The notes below the pieces were generated by a model, which made no database searches, was not told the origin of the DNA, and saw only the letters and a list, made by a program, of their open reading frames with translations. Below, in pieces: positions 51,459 through 58,178 of a DNA stretch of 64,000 nucleotides. The first letter of the stretch is position 1. Every line of letters starts with the position of its first letter. This DNA is from JADFXI01 sp963784135 (lineage in GTDB: Bacteria; Nitrospirota; Thermodesulfovibrionia; Thermodesulfovibrionales; Dissulfurispiraceae): assembly GCA_963784135.1 (NCBI GenBank), contig CAWAQG010000003.1:124001-188000 (forward strand), written 5' to 3'. The position numbers were made by a program, and so were the translations under genes.

Positions 51459-51881
51459 CAGTATACCACTTCCCCAAATATCTTAATAGACTTTACAAGT
51501 CACCCGGATCGAGTTATGCTTAAATCAACAAAAAGGAATAGAAATCCCTGAGATTGCAAACCCGAAGAACCGAAAACAGTAAGGGAGCGGGTGAAGGATG
51601 CGGTGAGCAAGCCCCCAGAAGCGAGGGGGAAGCCTGAAGCATCCACTGAAGCTCCAATGTAGAAGTAGAGCTTGGGTAAGCATCTCAGGGCCAATTTAAC
51701 TAAAGCCATACAAGCAAAGGGCAACGTGCCGACGTTTTGGTGGCGGTTAAGGATTGTCAAAACGTTAAGGCATCGGGCCTATCCAATAGAAATTGGATAC
51801 TGTATGGCTTTATTTATTTTGTCCTCATGCCTGTCCCGTTTTATAATACCTAATGAGACGTATCCTCCACATGGACATGGA
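51459..51881 (+). repeat. Long inverted repeat, arm A (pairs with 56315-56726 and 58111-58126)
   Basis: This 423-bp stretch is the reverse complement of 56315-56726, continuing beyond the IS at 58111-58126; identity is high over most of its length by eye. It contains, in order, the outer flank CAGTATACCACTTCC, a structured-RNA-like block (51546-51690), a sub-element bounded by TAAAGCCATACA/TGTATGGCTTTA (51701-51812), and the first 29 nt of dinB (ATGAGACGTATCCTCCACAT and on). After 51881 the two arms diverge. The dinB start here is only a fragment. The arms enclose about 4.4 kb and could mediate its inversion. Confidence 0.85.
51546..51690 (+). ncRNA. Candidate structured RNA in arm A
   Basis: Closed by CCCTGAGAT (51546-51554) with ATCTCAGGG (51682-51690). 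Inside are ACCCG/CGGGT (51560-51564, 51588-51592), GGATGC/GCATCC (51596-51601, 51639-51644), a CCCCC/GGGGG hairpin (51612-51616, 51625-51629) and AAGCTC/GAGCTT (51649-51654, 51668-51673). A second copy at 56514-56657 keeps all but one of these stems, and its closing stem ends in a U-G pair in place of U-A, as expected for RNA. The opposite strand reads as a Ser/Leu-rich frame, which I take as a shadow. A HEARO/IsrB-type guide RNA is one untested idea. Confidence 0.55.
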
Positions 51882-51995
51882 ATTGGAAATGTTTAGGGTG
51901 TCTGATGCGGTGAATTCCACGAAGTTTGATCCTGATAAAATATATTGCCGATGGAGGAATGACAGGGTAGCCCGTGCTGATTTCCAACCCCGTAA

Positions 51996-52244
51996 TTACT
52001 CCTCAACAAGTTGCCACTCGGCGTAACCGTTTTTCCTTTCTTGAAGTTTCTTGCCGATTAATCTAAAGATAGTTGCCGTAGGATGTGTCTTGATATTTGT
52101 ATAGGCTCTCACCAGATTGGCTATCGTCGCTTCCTGCAGCGTAAGGGCTGTGCCATCCTGGAGGACAAGAGTTGCTATTATGTGCTTATGCCCCGCCGGT
52201 ATCTCAACGAGCAATTCCTTTACATCCTCATTTTTAATTATCAT
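51996..52244 (-). CDS. Hypothetical protein, 82 aa
   Basis: I start it at the ATG at 52244 (MIIKNEDVKELLVEIPAGHK), preceded by AAGGAG at 7 nt. Upstream frame extension would run through the tRNA-Sec gene, so it is not coding. The protein has a beta-rich start (HIIATLVLQDGTALTLQEAT) and helices after that, with no signal or membrane span. It lies 83 bp downstream of the tRNA-Sec gene on the same strand. I do not recognise it. Confidence 0.5.
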   Translation of the reverse strand: MIIKNEDVKELLVEIPAGHKHIIATLVLQDGTALTLQEATIANLVRAYTNIKTHPTATIFRLIGKKLQERKNGYAEWQLVEE

Positions 52245-52327
52245 AAAAGCTCCTTGATTAACATTCACCAATAACCTTAACAATGATTTTCCTATTCCGG
52301 TCCTTACCCAAAAAACACAAGTATAAT

Positions 52328-52425
52328 TGGCGGGAGCGTGTGGGAATCGAACCCACCCTGCCGGTTTGTGGCCGGCAACACTGGATTTGAAGTCCAGGAG
52401 GGACACCAGAACCCTATGCACTCCC
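52328..52425 (-). tRNA. selC: tRNA-Sec (UCA anticodon)
   Basis: The minus strand folds as a selenocysteine tRNA of 98 nt including an encoded CCA. The 8-bp acceptor stem is GGGAGTGC with a partner ending in GCTCCC, the anticodon loop is CTTCAAA (anticodon TCA), a long variable arm GCCGGCC...GGC follows, and the T arm contains GGTTCGATTCC. The long extra arm and extended acceptor separate it from tRNA-Ser. The organism must therefore read some UGA codons as selenocysteine. Its 5' half is copied at 54426-54476. Confidence 0.93.
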
Positions 52426-52435
52426 ATGGTTGATA
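52385..52435. repeat. att-like direct repeat 1, overlapping tRNA-Sec 5' half
   Basis: Begins ATTTGAAGTCCAGGAGGGAC and ends CATGGTTGATA. It covers the anticodon arm, D arm and 5' acceptor strand plus 10 bp upstream. It is identical over 51 bp to 54426-54476. The truncated integrase stop codon lies inside it (52414-52416). Confidence 0.88.
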
Positions 52436-52776
52436 TTATAAGACTTTTCGGCATTTATGCAATTGCTGCCGCCATCGACTGTCACACTTTTGCAACAGTC
52501 ATCTAAAGCCCTTATGCTTTCCCGCAAGCTCCCAGGATAGTGATGGGAGTATCTTTCAGTCATCGTTATCGATTTGTGACCCATCAATTTCTGCACCCTG
52601 TACAGGTCAACGCCGGACTGCACAAGTCTTGTGGCAAACGTATGCCGTAAGTCATGGAAATGAAGATTCTCTATGCAGGCTTTCTCCACAGCTCTTTCAA
52701 AGGCATCCTTAAGAGCAGATATGGTCACATCAAAGACTTTCCCTGTAATGCTGACCACCTTTGATCTCCTCTCCAA
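52414..52776 (-). pseudogene. Tyrosine recombinase (phage-type integrase), C-terminal fragment
   Basis: A 120-residue open frame with the catalytic core of a tyrosine recombinase: LHFHDLRHTFATRLVQSGVD (HxxR), VQKLMGHKSITMTERYSHHY (GH box and nucleophile Tyr). The N-terminal core-binding and SAM-like domains, about 200 residues, are missing, and nothing upstream of 52776 continues the frame. The 3' end overlaps the tRNA-Sec 5' half. It is surely the relic of the enzyme that inserted this element. Confidence 0.8.
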
Positions 52777-52857
52777 GACTTCATAAAGCCTTTACCTGCT
52801 GTCGGGAAGAAATATTATATCCGCTATCAGGAATGGTGCACTAAGGAGGCAAGGCAA

Positions 52858-53046
52858 TTAATCAATTGTTATTTGCTCATATTGAATTGGCAAGGAAAAG
52901 ACTTTGTTTAGATATTCCAGATATTTTTGTGTCTTATCATCAATTGCTTCTTGGCCTATGACAACTAACAAAGTTGCATTTCGTTTGTCTGGCCAAAAAG
53001 CATATTCCATTAATTGCCCTATTGCGTCTCTTATACAAGCTGAGGT
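52858..53046 (-). pseudogene. Remnant of a nuclease-type protein C-terminus
   Basis: The minus strand from about 53046 reads SACIRDAIGQLMEYAFWPDK, then ATLLVVIGQEAIDDKTQKYL and ends in LPIQYEQITID at 52858. The IRDAIGQLMEYA...VVIG pattern is the C-terminal core of a family of PDDEXK-like or DUF3883-related defence nucleases (typically GQLLEY). There is an in-frame stop just upstream of this part, and no start, so only the 3' end of a gene remains. The neighbouring gene at 53091 is in another frame. Confidence 0.45.
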
Positions 53047-53090
53047 CGGATGTCAATTCTTGGGCGGTCTCGATGCCAGTGTGCGAGTTA

Positions 53091-53510
53091 TCATTCAATG
53101 ACATCTGTATACCGAAAATCATTAAAATCCAGGTCCGTTTTTCCGAGTAAATCTTTACGCATAGCTAAAACGATCTCGCCAACAACCTTATGCCCTGCCG
53201 CCGAATTCGGCTGCTGTCGCCGAGATTCGATAACATGGATAATCATTTTATTCATGGTTTTTACGACATCATCGGAACAATAGAGCCATGACTTATATTG
53301 TTCTTCAAAAAATTTTCTTTTTCTTTCACCAGACGTTGTACTGCCGACAAAGCCTTGCAAGAGAATTAGAAGATTTGAATACTTTTCTTCTTTGAATTTT
53401 AGAATTGCTTCCTTTCGTTTTGATTGGATAGCGAAGTAATATGTCAGATAAGAGCTTATCAATCCCGCAATGACCGGCCCAATGAAAAGGAATATGTCTT
53501 TAATATTCAT
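53091..53510 (-). CDS. Membrane-anchored hypothetical protein, 139 aa
   Basis: One N-terminal transmembrane helix (IFLFIGPVIAGLISSYLTYY), then a charged cytoplasmic helical region (SKRKEAILKFKEEKYSNLLI). Toward the end the sequence reads KVVGEIVLAMRKDLLGKTDL and DFRYTDVIE. I do not recognise a named family, though small membrane-helical-linker proteins of this build are common in mobile islands. It sits between the nuclease remnant and the HepT gene, inside the tRNA-Sec element. Confidence 0.55.
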   Translation of the reverse strand: MNIKDIFLFIGPVIAGLISSYLTYYFAIQSKRKEAILKFKEEKYSNLLILLQGFVGSTTSGERKRKFFEEQYKSWLYCSDDVVKTMNKMIIHVIESRRQQPNSAAGHKVVGEIVLAMRKDLLGKTDLDFNDFRYTDVIE

Positions 53511-53585
53511 ATTATCTCCTCATAAAAAAAATATTGAAGTACCAAGTCGAACTCTGCTCACTTTCAACTGCATCAACCCATGCAA

Positions 53586-53930
53586 TCACTCTTGGGGCAA
53601 CTCACGGAGTGCGGCGTCCAGTGATTCAATGAGGGGCGGAAGGTTTTTCTTTATTGTGTTCCAAACTATGTTCAGGTCGATGTCGTCATATTCATGAATC
53701 ATGATATTACGCATGCCGATCATTTCCAGCCACGGCAAATTGGGAAGTACACTTTGAGTGCTATCCGAGATTCTACGCGAAGCTTCCCCAATAACCTCAA
53801 ATCTCCTTATGACGGCATCCTGCAATTGAGTGTCGGCAAGAAATTCCTCTTCCGTCTTGTTCTCTATGTATTTTATGGCAAGTCGCGCAGACTCCAGGAT
53901 GTCGAGCAGGTGTTCCCGGTCACGATGCAT
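53586..53930 (-). CDS. hepT: HepT-type HEPN-domain ribonuclease toxin (DUF86)
   Basis: A 114-residue HEPN protein. The RxxxxH catalytic motif is present as RNIMIHEY, with the following Tyr (RX4HXY) that MntA AMPylates. Helices HLLDILESARLAIKYIENKT and LQDAVIRRFEVIGEASRRIS match DUF86. The toxin is an RNase; its partner overlaps upstream by 11 bp. The order (MntA first, HepT second) is the common one. It lies within the tRNA-Sec element, so it may be an addiction or defence module. Confidence 0.88.
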   Translation of the reverse strand: MHRDREHLLDILESARLAIKYIENKTEEEFLADTQLQDAVIRRFEVIGEASRRISDSTQSVLPNLPWLEMIGMRNIMIHEYDDIDLNIVWNTIKKNLPPLIESLDAALRELPQE

Positions 53931-54234
53931 AGATGGGCTCGGCTGACGACAGAATTGCTTTTTTTCGTATGTAGTTTCGACTCATTTCAATGCCTCTGCG
54001 GCTTACAAGATCAACATCTTTGCCGGTCATTTCTTTCAATTCCATTTCCATACGGACAAGATCAAACAGGCTGGGTTCCGCATCGTCTCGAAAAGTTACC
54101 AGAATATCAATATCACTGCTGTCTTTGAAATCGTCCCGGAGCACGGAGCCGAAGAGCGAAAACTCCTTTACTTTCCATTTCCGGCAAAATTGAGACAGCT
54201 TGTCTTTCGGCAATTCAATATGTGCGGTTCTCAT
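53920..54234 (-). CDS. mntA: MntA-type nucleotidyltransferase antitoxin
   Basis: I start it at the ATG at 54234 (MRTAHIELPKDKLSQFCRKW), which gives 104 residues. The minimal nucleotidyltransferase signature is intact: FGSVLRDDFKDSSDIDILV (GSx10DxD). In characterised pairs MntA transfers AMP to the HepT tyrosine and silences it. It overlaps hepT by 11 bp. Frames starting further upstream include no conserved sequence. Confidence 0.88.
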   Translation of the reverse strand: MRTAHIELPKDKLSQFCRKWKVKEFSLFGSVLRDDFKDSSDIDILVTFRDDAEPSLFDLVRMEMELKEMTGKDVDLVSRRGIEMSRNYIRKKAILSSAEPIYAS

Positions 54235-54425
54235 CGGTACTCCTGTAACATAAGCATAGAATAATCGCTTATTGTAATTGTAGCAGAATTGTAGCAGAAA
54301 ATATCCGAAAGGGCAGAAAATACCGGAAAGGCCGTAAATAGTGTAATGCATAATTGACTATTAAAATCAGAAGGTTTAGCCCAAACCCTTGCCAGACGCC
54401 ACTTTACGGGAAATGCTTTATTAGA

Positions 54426-54476
54426 ATTTGAAGTCCAGGAGGGACACCAGAACCCTATGCACTCCCATGGTTGATA
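54426..54476. repeat. att-like direct repeat 2 (copy of tRNA-Sec 5' half)
   Basis: Exact 51-bp copy of 52385-52435. It contains the 5' half of the tRNA only, so no functional tRNA can form here. It marks the distal end of the integrated element. Confidence 0.88.
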
Positions 54477-54528
54477 ATAAGGGATTTTTAGGCTGTTCCG
54501 CAACTTTTCATTTTTGATTCTATCAAAA

Positions 54529-54587
54529 TTCCAGCAGCCGATACTGCCAAATACTGTTGAGTCTATCGCTTTGACAAGGAATTGCAT
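54529..54587 (-). pseudogene. Truncated homologue of the 53-aa membrane protein
   Basis: The minus strand starts MQFLVKAIDSTVFGSIGCW, clearly homologous to MQFIVKSLSSTVFGIIGGW at 49202, and then leaves the family sequence (NFDRIKN). It begins 3 nt after the THEP1 stop, so it was likely the last gene of that operon before it was broken. The break is about 50 bp from the att-like repeat. Confidence 0.65.
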
Positions 54588-54590
54588 TTT

Positions 54591-55133
54591 TTATTTCCTC
54601 TGTCGGATCATCATATCTGCTGCCTTCTGCAAAATTAATTCGGGAAGTGAGTCCCTGTTTTCCAAAGTTACCTCATGAATTTCTATATCATCCCTGCTCT
54701 TTACTCTTTTGATAAAATCATCTCCACCAAAAGTAACAGTCCCGATAACGATATTATGAGAATCCAATGCTTTCAATACCGCCTCTTTAAAAATCTGAGA
54801 ATAGCATTCCATCTTGCCAATTTCGTCAAGGATGATGATATTGTTGTCAACGGGGGCAATTGAGGGAACAGCAATGGTTTCAATATTTTCAATACTCACT
54901 CCATATCTTCTGACACGGAACTCGGACTGAATATCCTGATGGGCAAGATAGCCGGTTTTTCCATCAAGCGTTCTCATCCTAAAGCCGACTCTATTACCCT
55001 GTATCCTTTCTTCCTCAGTATAGAATCCGTTTGCAGGTACAGTAAGCTTGGAAATGATTTTCTTGATAACTGTTGTCTTCCCTGAAGAAGGAGCACCTGT
55101 CAGGAAGATATTCTTTTTGAAATCCCTGCTCAT
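54591..55133 (-). CDS. THEP1-type nucleoside-triphosphatase
   Basis: A 180-residue P-loop NTPase. Walker A is FLTGAPSSGKTTVIKKI (residues 10-26), Walker B is NIIILDEIGKMECYSQIF (about 98). The sequence GFYTEEERIQGNRVGFRMRT and the C-terminal VTLENRDSLPELILQ match the THEP1/NTPase_1 family, which hydrolyses nucleoside triphosphates in thermophilic and other prokaryotes. Its ATG overlaps the stop of the 54-aa gene (ATGA). It is the third gene of dinB-(54 aa)-THEP1. Confidence 0.88.
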   Translation of the reverse strand: MSRDFKKNIFLTGAPSSGKTTVIKKIISKLTVPANGFYTEEERIQGNRVGFRMRTLDGKTGYLAHQDIQSEFRVRRYGVSIENIETIAVPSIAPVDNNIIILDEIGKMECYSQIFKEAVLKALDSHNIVIGTVTFGGDDFIKRVKSRDDIEIHEVTLENRDSLPELILQKAADMMIRQRK

Positions 55134-55294
55134 CCTCTTGGCTCCATGTGCGATAAATCCCTTAAAGCCTCTATAGGATGCAGATATTTTATTCCTTTCA
55201 GAATAGTCCTATTGCGTTCCTTGTTCATTTCAAGAATCCTTATATTATCTAACAGTTCTTTTATCAGTTTTTGCGTACAGTGGATTATTCTCAT
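55130..55294 (-). CDS. 54-aa protein coupled between dinB and THEP1
   Basis: A short frame, MRIIHCTQKLIKELLDNIRI then EALRDLSHMEPRG. Its ATG overlaps the dinB stop (ATGA at 55291-55294) and its stop overlaps the THEP1 start (ATGA at 55130-55133). Such a double overlap is hard to explain unless all three are translated. The start MxIxCTxKL resembles the first residues of DUF6933-type proteins, but the rest does not. It is helical, basic and has one Cys, with no membrane segment. Function unknown. Confidence 0.65.
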   Translation of the reverse strand: MRIIHCTQKLIKELLDNIRILEMNKERNRTILKGIKYLHPIEALRDLSHMEPRG

Positions 55295-56343
55295 TCGTCC
55301 TCTATTTCTTCCTGATGCTTCACCAGTCCTGCAAGCCTTACCCCGACAAGCCTAACTTTCTTTTTCTTCAAGTCAAAATTGCCGAGACAGTAGAATGCAG
55401 CCTTTCTTATGAGTTCCAGATTTTCAATCGGCTCCTTCAGAGTTGTCGCCCTTGTATGAGTCTTAAAATCATTGAATCGTATCTTCACCGTCACATTCTT
55501 ACATAGATATTCCCTCTCCCGCAACTCCGTTACAGTCTCTTTTGTCAGTTCTGCCAAATTCTTCGCTATAGTCTGCCAATTATCGGTATCCGTCTGAAAT
55601 GTAGTTTCCCTGCTTATGGATTTAGGTTCCCAGTGGGTGACAAGGGGGCTATCATCTATTCCCCTTGATGCCTCGTAAAGATAGTGCCCATACGACTTTC
55701 CGAATTCTTCAAGTAGTTTTTCCAAAGGGACAGCGGCAAGTTCCCCGATGGTGTCGATTGACATATCCTTTAGATAAGCCTCCGTCTTGGGCCCAACTCC
55801 CCATAATTTCCTTACCGGCAACTTCCATATACCGTTCTCTATGTCCGATTCCGCTATTATTGTCAGCCCGTCAGGTTTCTGCATGTCCGAGGCTATCTTT
55901 GCAAGAAGCTTGTTGGAGGCGATGCCTATTGAACAGGTTAGGCCTGTCACTCTAAATATTTGTTCCTTAATTTCCTGTGCTATCTGTTCTGAACCCTTAT
56001 CTATGTCGGATATGTCAAGGAAGGCCTCGTCAATGCCGACATCTTCCATTACAGGACTGAACTGGTGGAGAACATTTTTGAATATTCCTGATACCCTGAC
56101 ATACTCGTCGTAATCTACGGGTAGAAATACAGCATGAGGACAAAGTTTATAGGCTGTCATTAAGGGCATGGCGGAATGAATGCCATACTTACGGGCTTCA
56201 TAGTTGGCGGTGGAGACAACACCTCTCTTTGTCGGGTCTCCTGAACCACCAATGACTACTGGTTTGTCCTTCAACTCAGGATGCCGTTTCTGTTCCACGG
56301 CGGCGAAAAAGGCGTCCATGTCCATGTGGAGGATACGTCTCAT
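55291..56343 (-). CDS. dinB: DNA polymerase IV (Y-family)
   Basis: A 350-residue error-prone polymerase with the catalytic acidic motifs MDMDAFFAAVEQ at the start and SIGIASNKLLAKIASD plus VGIDEAFLDISDID (about residue 100). The little-finger domain follows and the C-terminus ends VRLAGLVKHQEEIEDE, where a clamp-binding motif would be expected but is not obvious. It handles lesion bypass. Its first 29 nt lie within the long inverted repeat, so the start is duplicated at 51853-51881. Confidence 0.93.
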   Translation of the reverse strand: MRRILHMDMDAFFAAVEQKRHPELKDKPVVIGGSGDPTKRGVVSTANYEARKYGIHSAMPLMTAYKLCPHAVFLPVDYDEYVRVSGIFKNVLHQFSPVMEDVGIDEAFLDISDIDKGSEQIAQEIKEQIFRVTGLTCSIGIASNKLLAKIASDMQKPDGLTIIAESDIENGIWKLPVRKLWGVGPKTEAYLKDMSIDTIGELAAVPLEKLLEEFGKSYGHYLYEASRGIDDSPLVTHWEPKSISRETTFQTDTDNWQTIAKNLAELTKETVTELREREYLCKNVTVKIRFNDFKTHTRATTLKEPIENLELIRKAAFYCLGNFDLKKKKVRLVGVRLAGLVKHQEEIEDE

Positions 56344-56726
56344 TAGTTATTATAAAACGGGATAGGCAAGGAGGATGGAAATAAATAAAGCCATACAGCG
56401 TCCCAATTTCCATTGGATAGGCCTGATGCCTGAGCATGTTGGCAAATCTTGGCCGCTACCAACACACCATCACGTTGCCCTTTGCTTGTATGGCTTTATT
56501 GTGAGCTTTTTGGCCCTGAGACGTTTACCCAAGCTCTACGTCTACTTTGGAGTTTCAGTGGATGCTTCAGGCTTCCCCCTCGCTGCTGGGGGCTTGCTCA
56601 CTGCATCCCTCACCCGCTCCCTTACTGTTTTCGGTTCTTCGGGCCAACATCTCAGGGATTTCTATTCCCTTTGCTGTCTTTAGAATAACTCCATTTGGGT
56701 GACTTGTAAAGCTATTAAGATATTTG
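56315..56726 (-). repeat. Long inverted repeat, arm B (continues at 58111-58126 past the IS)
   Basis: Reverse complement of arm A. Along the minus strand it holds the outer flank, the structured-RNA-like block (56514-56657), a sub-element between AATAAAGCCATACA (56394-56407) and TGTATGGCTTTATT (56487-56500), a 14-bp perfect inverted repeat, and the dinB start (56315-56343). Removing the IS and one 16-17-bp target copy joins 56726 to 58111 and extends the match to arm A through TGGAAGTGGTATACTG. The IS therefore came after the repeat formed. Confidence 0.85.
56514..56657 (-). ncRNA. Candidate structured RNA in arm B
   Basis: Second copy of the folded block at 51546-51690, on the opposite strand. 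The closing stem is CCCTGAGAT with GTCTCAGGG, where the last pair becomes U-G; the CCCCC/GGGGG and GGATGC/GCATCC-type stems remain. One inner stem (AAACTC/GAGCTT) has an A-C mismatch, so this copy may be slightly decayed. No protein gene of an RNA-guided nuclease lies in the block. Confidence 0.5.
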
Positions 56727-58110
56727 TGTGGCGAGCAGATAAACTGTCCGTATCTGTAGCACATAAACTGTCCGGATAAAATATATGGATAGCAAGGGGG
56801 CTATCCATGAAACGTTCGGCAGTGTTGCAGGAGGTACGGAAGATGAGATTTGAAGAAAGCTATGAGGGTTGGATACGAGGTCGATTAACGCAGGAAGAAG
56901 CAGCAACGCTTCTGGGTGTGTGCGATAGGACATTTAGAAGATATATGTTGAGGTATGAAGATACGGGCCTGGAGGGCCTTATAGATAAGCGTTTAGGGCA
57001 AATATCTCATAAACGTGCGCCTGTTGATGAAGTAGTCGCACTATCGGATCTTTATAGCAATCGCTTTTGTGGTTTCAATGTCAAACATTTTTATAGCTGG
57101 TACCGGCGTGCTTATCAAGGGACCAGAAGCTACACATGGGTCAAGAACACCCTTCAGGAAAAGGGATTGGTCCCGAAGGCAGCACAGAAAGGTACACACA
57201 GGAAAAAGCGTACAAGGGCACCTTATACCGGTATGATGCTGCACCAGGATGGTTCCAAACATCAGTGGGTTGAAGGAAAATACTGGGATCTAATCGTAAC
57301 TATGGATGATGCCACGAGTGAACACTACTCGATGTTTTTTGTGCAGGAGGAAGGCACTCAAAGCAGCTTTCAAGGGGTAAAAGAAGTTATTGAGCAACAC
57401 GGATTGTTTGCTTCGTTGTATACGGATCGTGGAAGTCACTACTGGCATACACCGGAGGCCGGAGGGAAGGTGGACAAATCAAATCTTACCCAGTTCGGTC
57501 GTGCAATGAGCCAACTTGGAATTAAGATGATTGCTGCGTATTCTCCTGAGGCCAGGGGTCGTTCTGAGCGAGCCTTCGAAACTCATCAAGACCGCCTCGT
57601 CAAGGAGCTTGCAATGGCGGGCATTACTGAGATGAAGCAGGCCAATGATTATCTTGCCAGTACTTATATGCCAGCCCATAATGCCGAGTTCACTGTTGTC
57701 CCGCAGGAACCACAGAGCGTGTTCGTGACTTGGGCAGGCACTGCCTTGGAAGACATCCTATGCGAACAGTATGACCGCACCGTAGGCAACGACAACTGTG
57801 TAAAGTTCGATGGGCTAAAACTTCAGATCCCGCCAAATCAATATCGCTGCCACTACGTTAAGGTCGAAGTTCGCGTCCATCGTTATCCGGATGGTGGCCT
57901 TGCTATATTCCATGGACCGAGAAAACTGGCGGTCTTTGACCCTAAAGGAAAGGAGATTGCAAAGTGCTCACATGCAGCGGCATGAGACTCAATAAAACTG
58001 ACATCGGTGGCCTGCCATGTTCCATGCGCAGCCACCCTGCAGAACCGGACAGTTTATTTGCTCTAAAACCGGACAACTCTATTTGTTGACAACAGCTATT
58101 AAGATATTTG
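56710..58110 (+). mobile_element. Complete insertion sequence, ISNCY/IS1202-like, copy 2 (IS 56727-58094)
   Basis: Same family as copy 1, in the opposite orientation. The ends are TGTGGCGAGCAGATAAACTG and ...TTGTTGACAACA. It is flanked by 16-17 bp direct repeats ((A)GCTATTAAGATATTTG at 56710-56726 and 58094-58110). The 1368-bp element interrupts arm B of the long inverted repeat. Its ends again carry paired ATAAACTGTCCG-like motifs. Confidence 0.88.
56807..57985 (+). CDS. DDE transposase of the IS, copy 2
   Basis: A 392-residue transposase of the same length as that at 26848-28026. The HTH region (RLTQEEAATLLGVCDRTFRR) and catalytic blocks (MMLHQDGSKHQWVEG, SLYTDRGSHYWHTPEAGG, ARGRSERAFETHQDRL) are intact. 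The ATG follows a weak GGGGGC site. Numerous scattered differences to copy 1 indicate separate arrivals or long divergence. It is likely functional. Confidence 0.92.
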   Translation: MKRSAVLQEVRKMRFEESYEGWIRGRLTQEEAATLLGVCDRTFRRYMLRYEDTGLEGLIDKRLGQISHKRAPVDEVVALSDLYSNRFCGFNVKHFYSWYRRAYQGTRSYTWVKNTLQEKGLVPKAAQKGTHRKKRTRAPYTGMMLHQDGSKHQWVEGKYWDLIVTMDDATSEHYSMFFVQEEGTQSSFQGVKEVIEQHGLFASLYTDRGSHYWHTPEAGGKVDKSNLTQFGRAMSQLGIKMIAAYSPEARGRSERAFETHQDRLVKELAMAGITEMKQANDYLASTYMPAHNAEFTVVPQEPQSVFVTWAGTALEDILCEQYDRTVGNDNCVKFDGLKLQIPPNQYRCHYVKVEVRVHRYPDGGLAIFHGPRKLAVFDPKGKEIAKCSHAAA

Positions 58111-58178
58111 TGGAAGTGGTATACTGATAAGATTAGTGCACGGCAATACTCCCGAAGTCCAAGAGAGGAGAACGCAAA

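Larger units (their letters stand above)
52385..54476. mobile_element. Degraded integrative element at tRNA-Sec, bounded by 51-bp direct repeats
   Basis: The 51-bp segment at 52385-52435 (from the anticodon loop to 10 bp before the tRNA 5' end) is repeated exactly at 54426-54476. Between them lie a truncated tyrosine recombinase next to the tRNA, a nuclease remnant, a membrane protein and a HepT/MntA pair, all on the minus strand. The duplication implies site-specific insertion at the tRNA, which leaves a copy of the 5' half at the far end. Most islands at selC-type genes use the 3' end; here the 5' half is copied, which is unusual. The element is about 2.0 kb and non-autonomous. Confidence 0.8.

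Noticed and set aside
51500..51760. Minus-strand frame with ASGFPLASGGLLTASFTRSL, also seen in the other arm
   Set aside because: It is the antisense of the structured-RNA block; the sequence is constrained by base pairing, and the frames are not equally long in the two copies.
52245..52454. N-terminal extension of the 82-aa gene
   Set aside because: The extension reads through the tRNA-Sec gene; an AAGGAG site supports the ATG at 52244.
54231..54587. 118-codon frame upstream of mntA on the minus strand
   Set aside because: It starts as the truncated 53-aa homologue, then runs through the att-like repeat and non-coding sequence.
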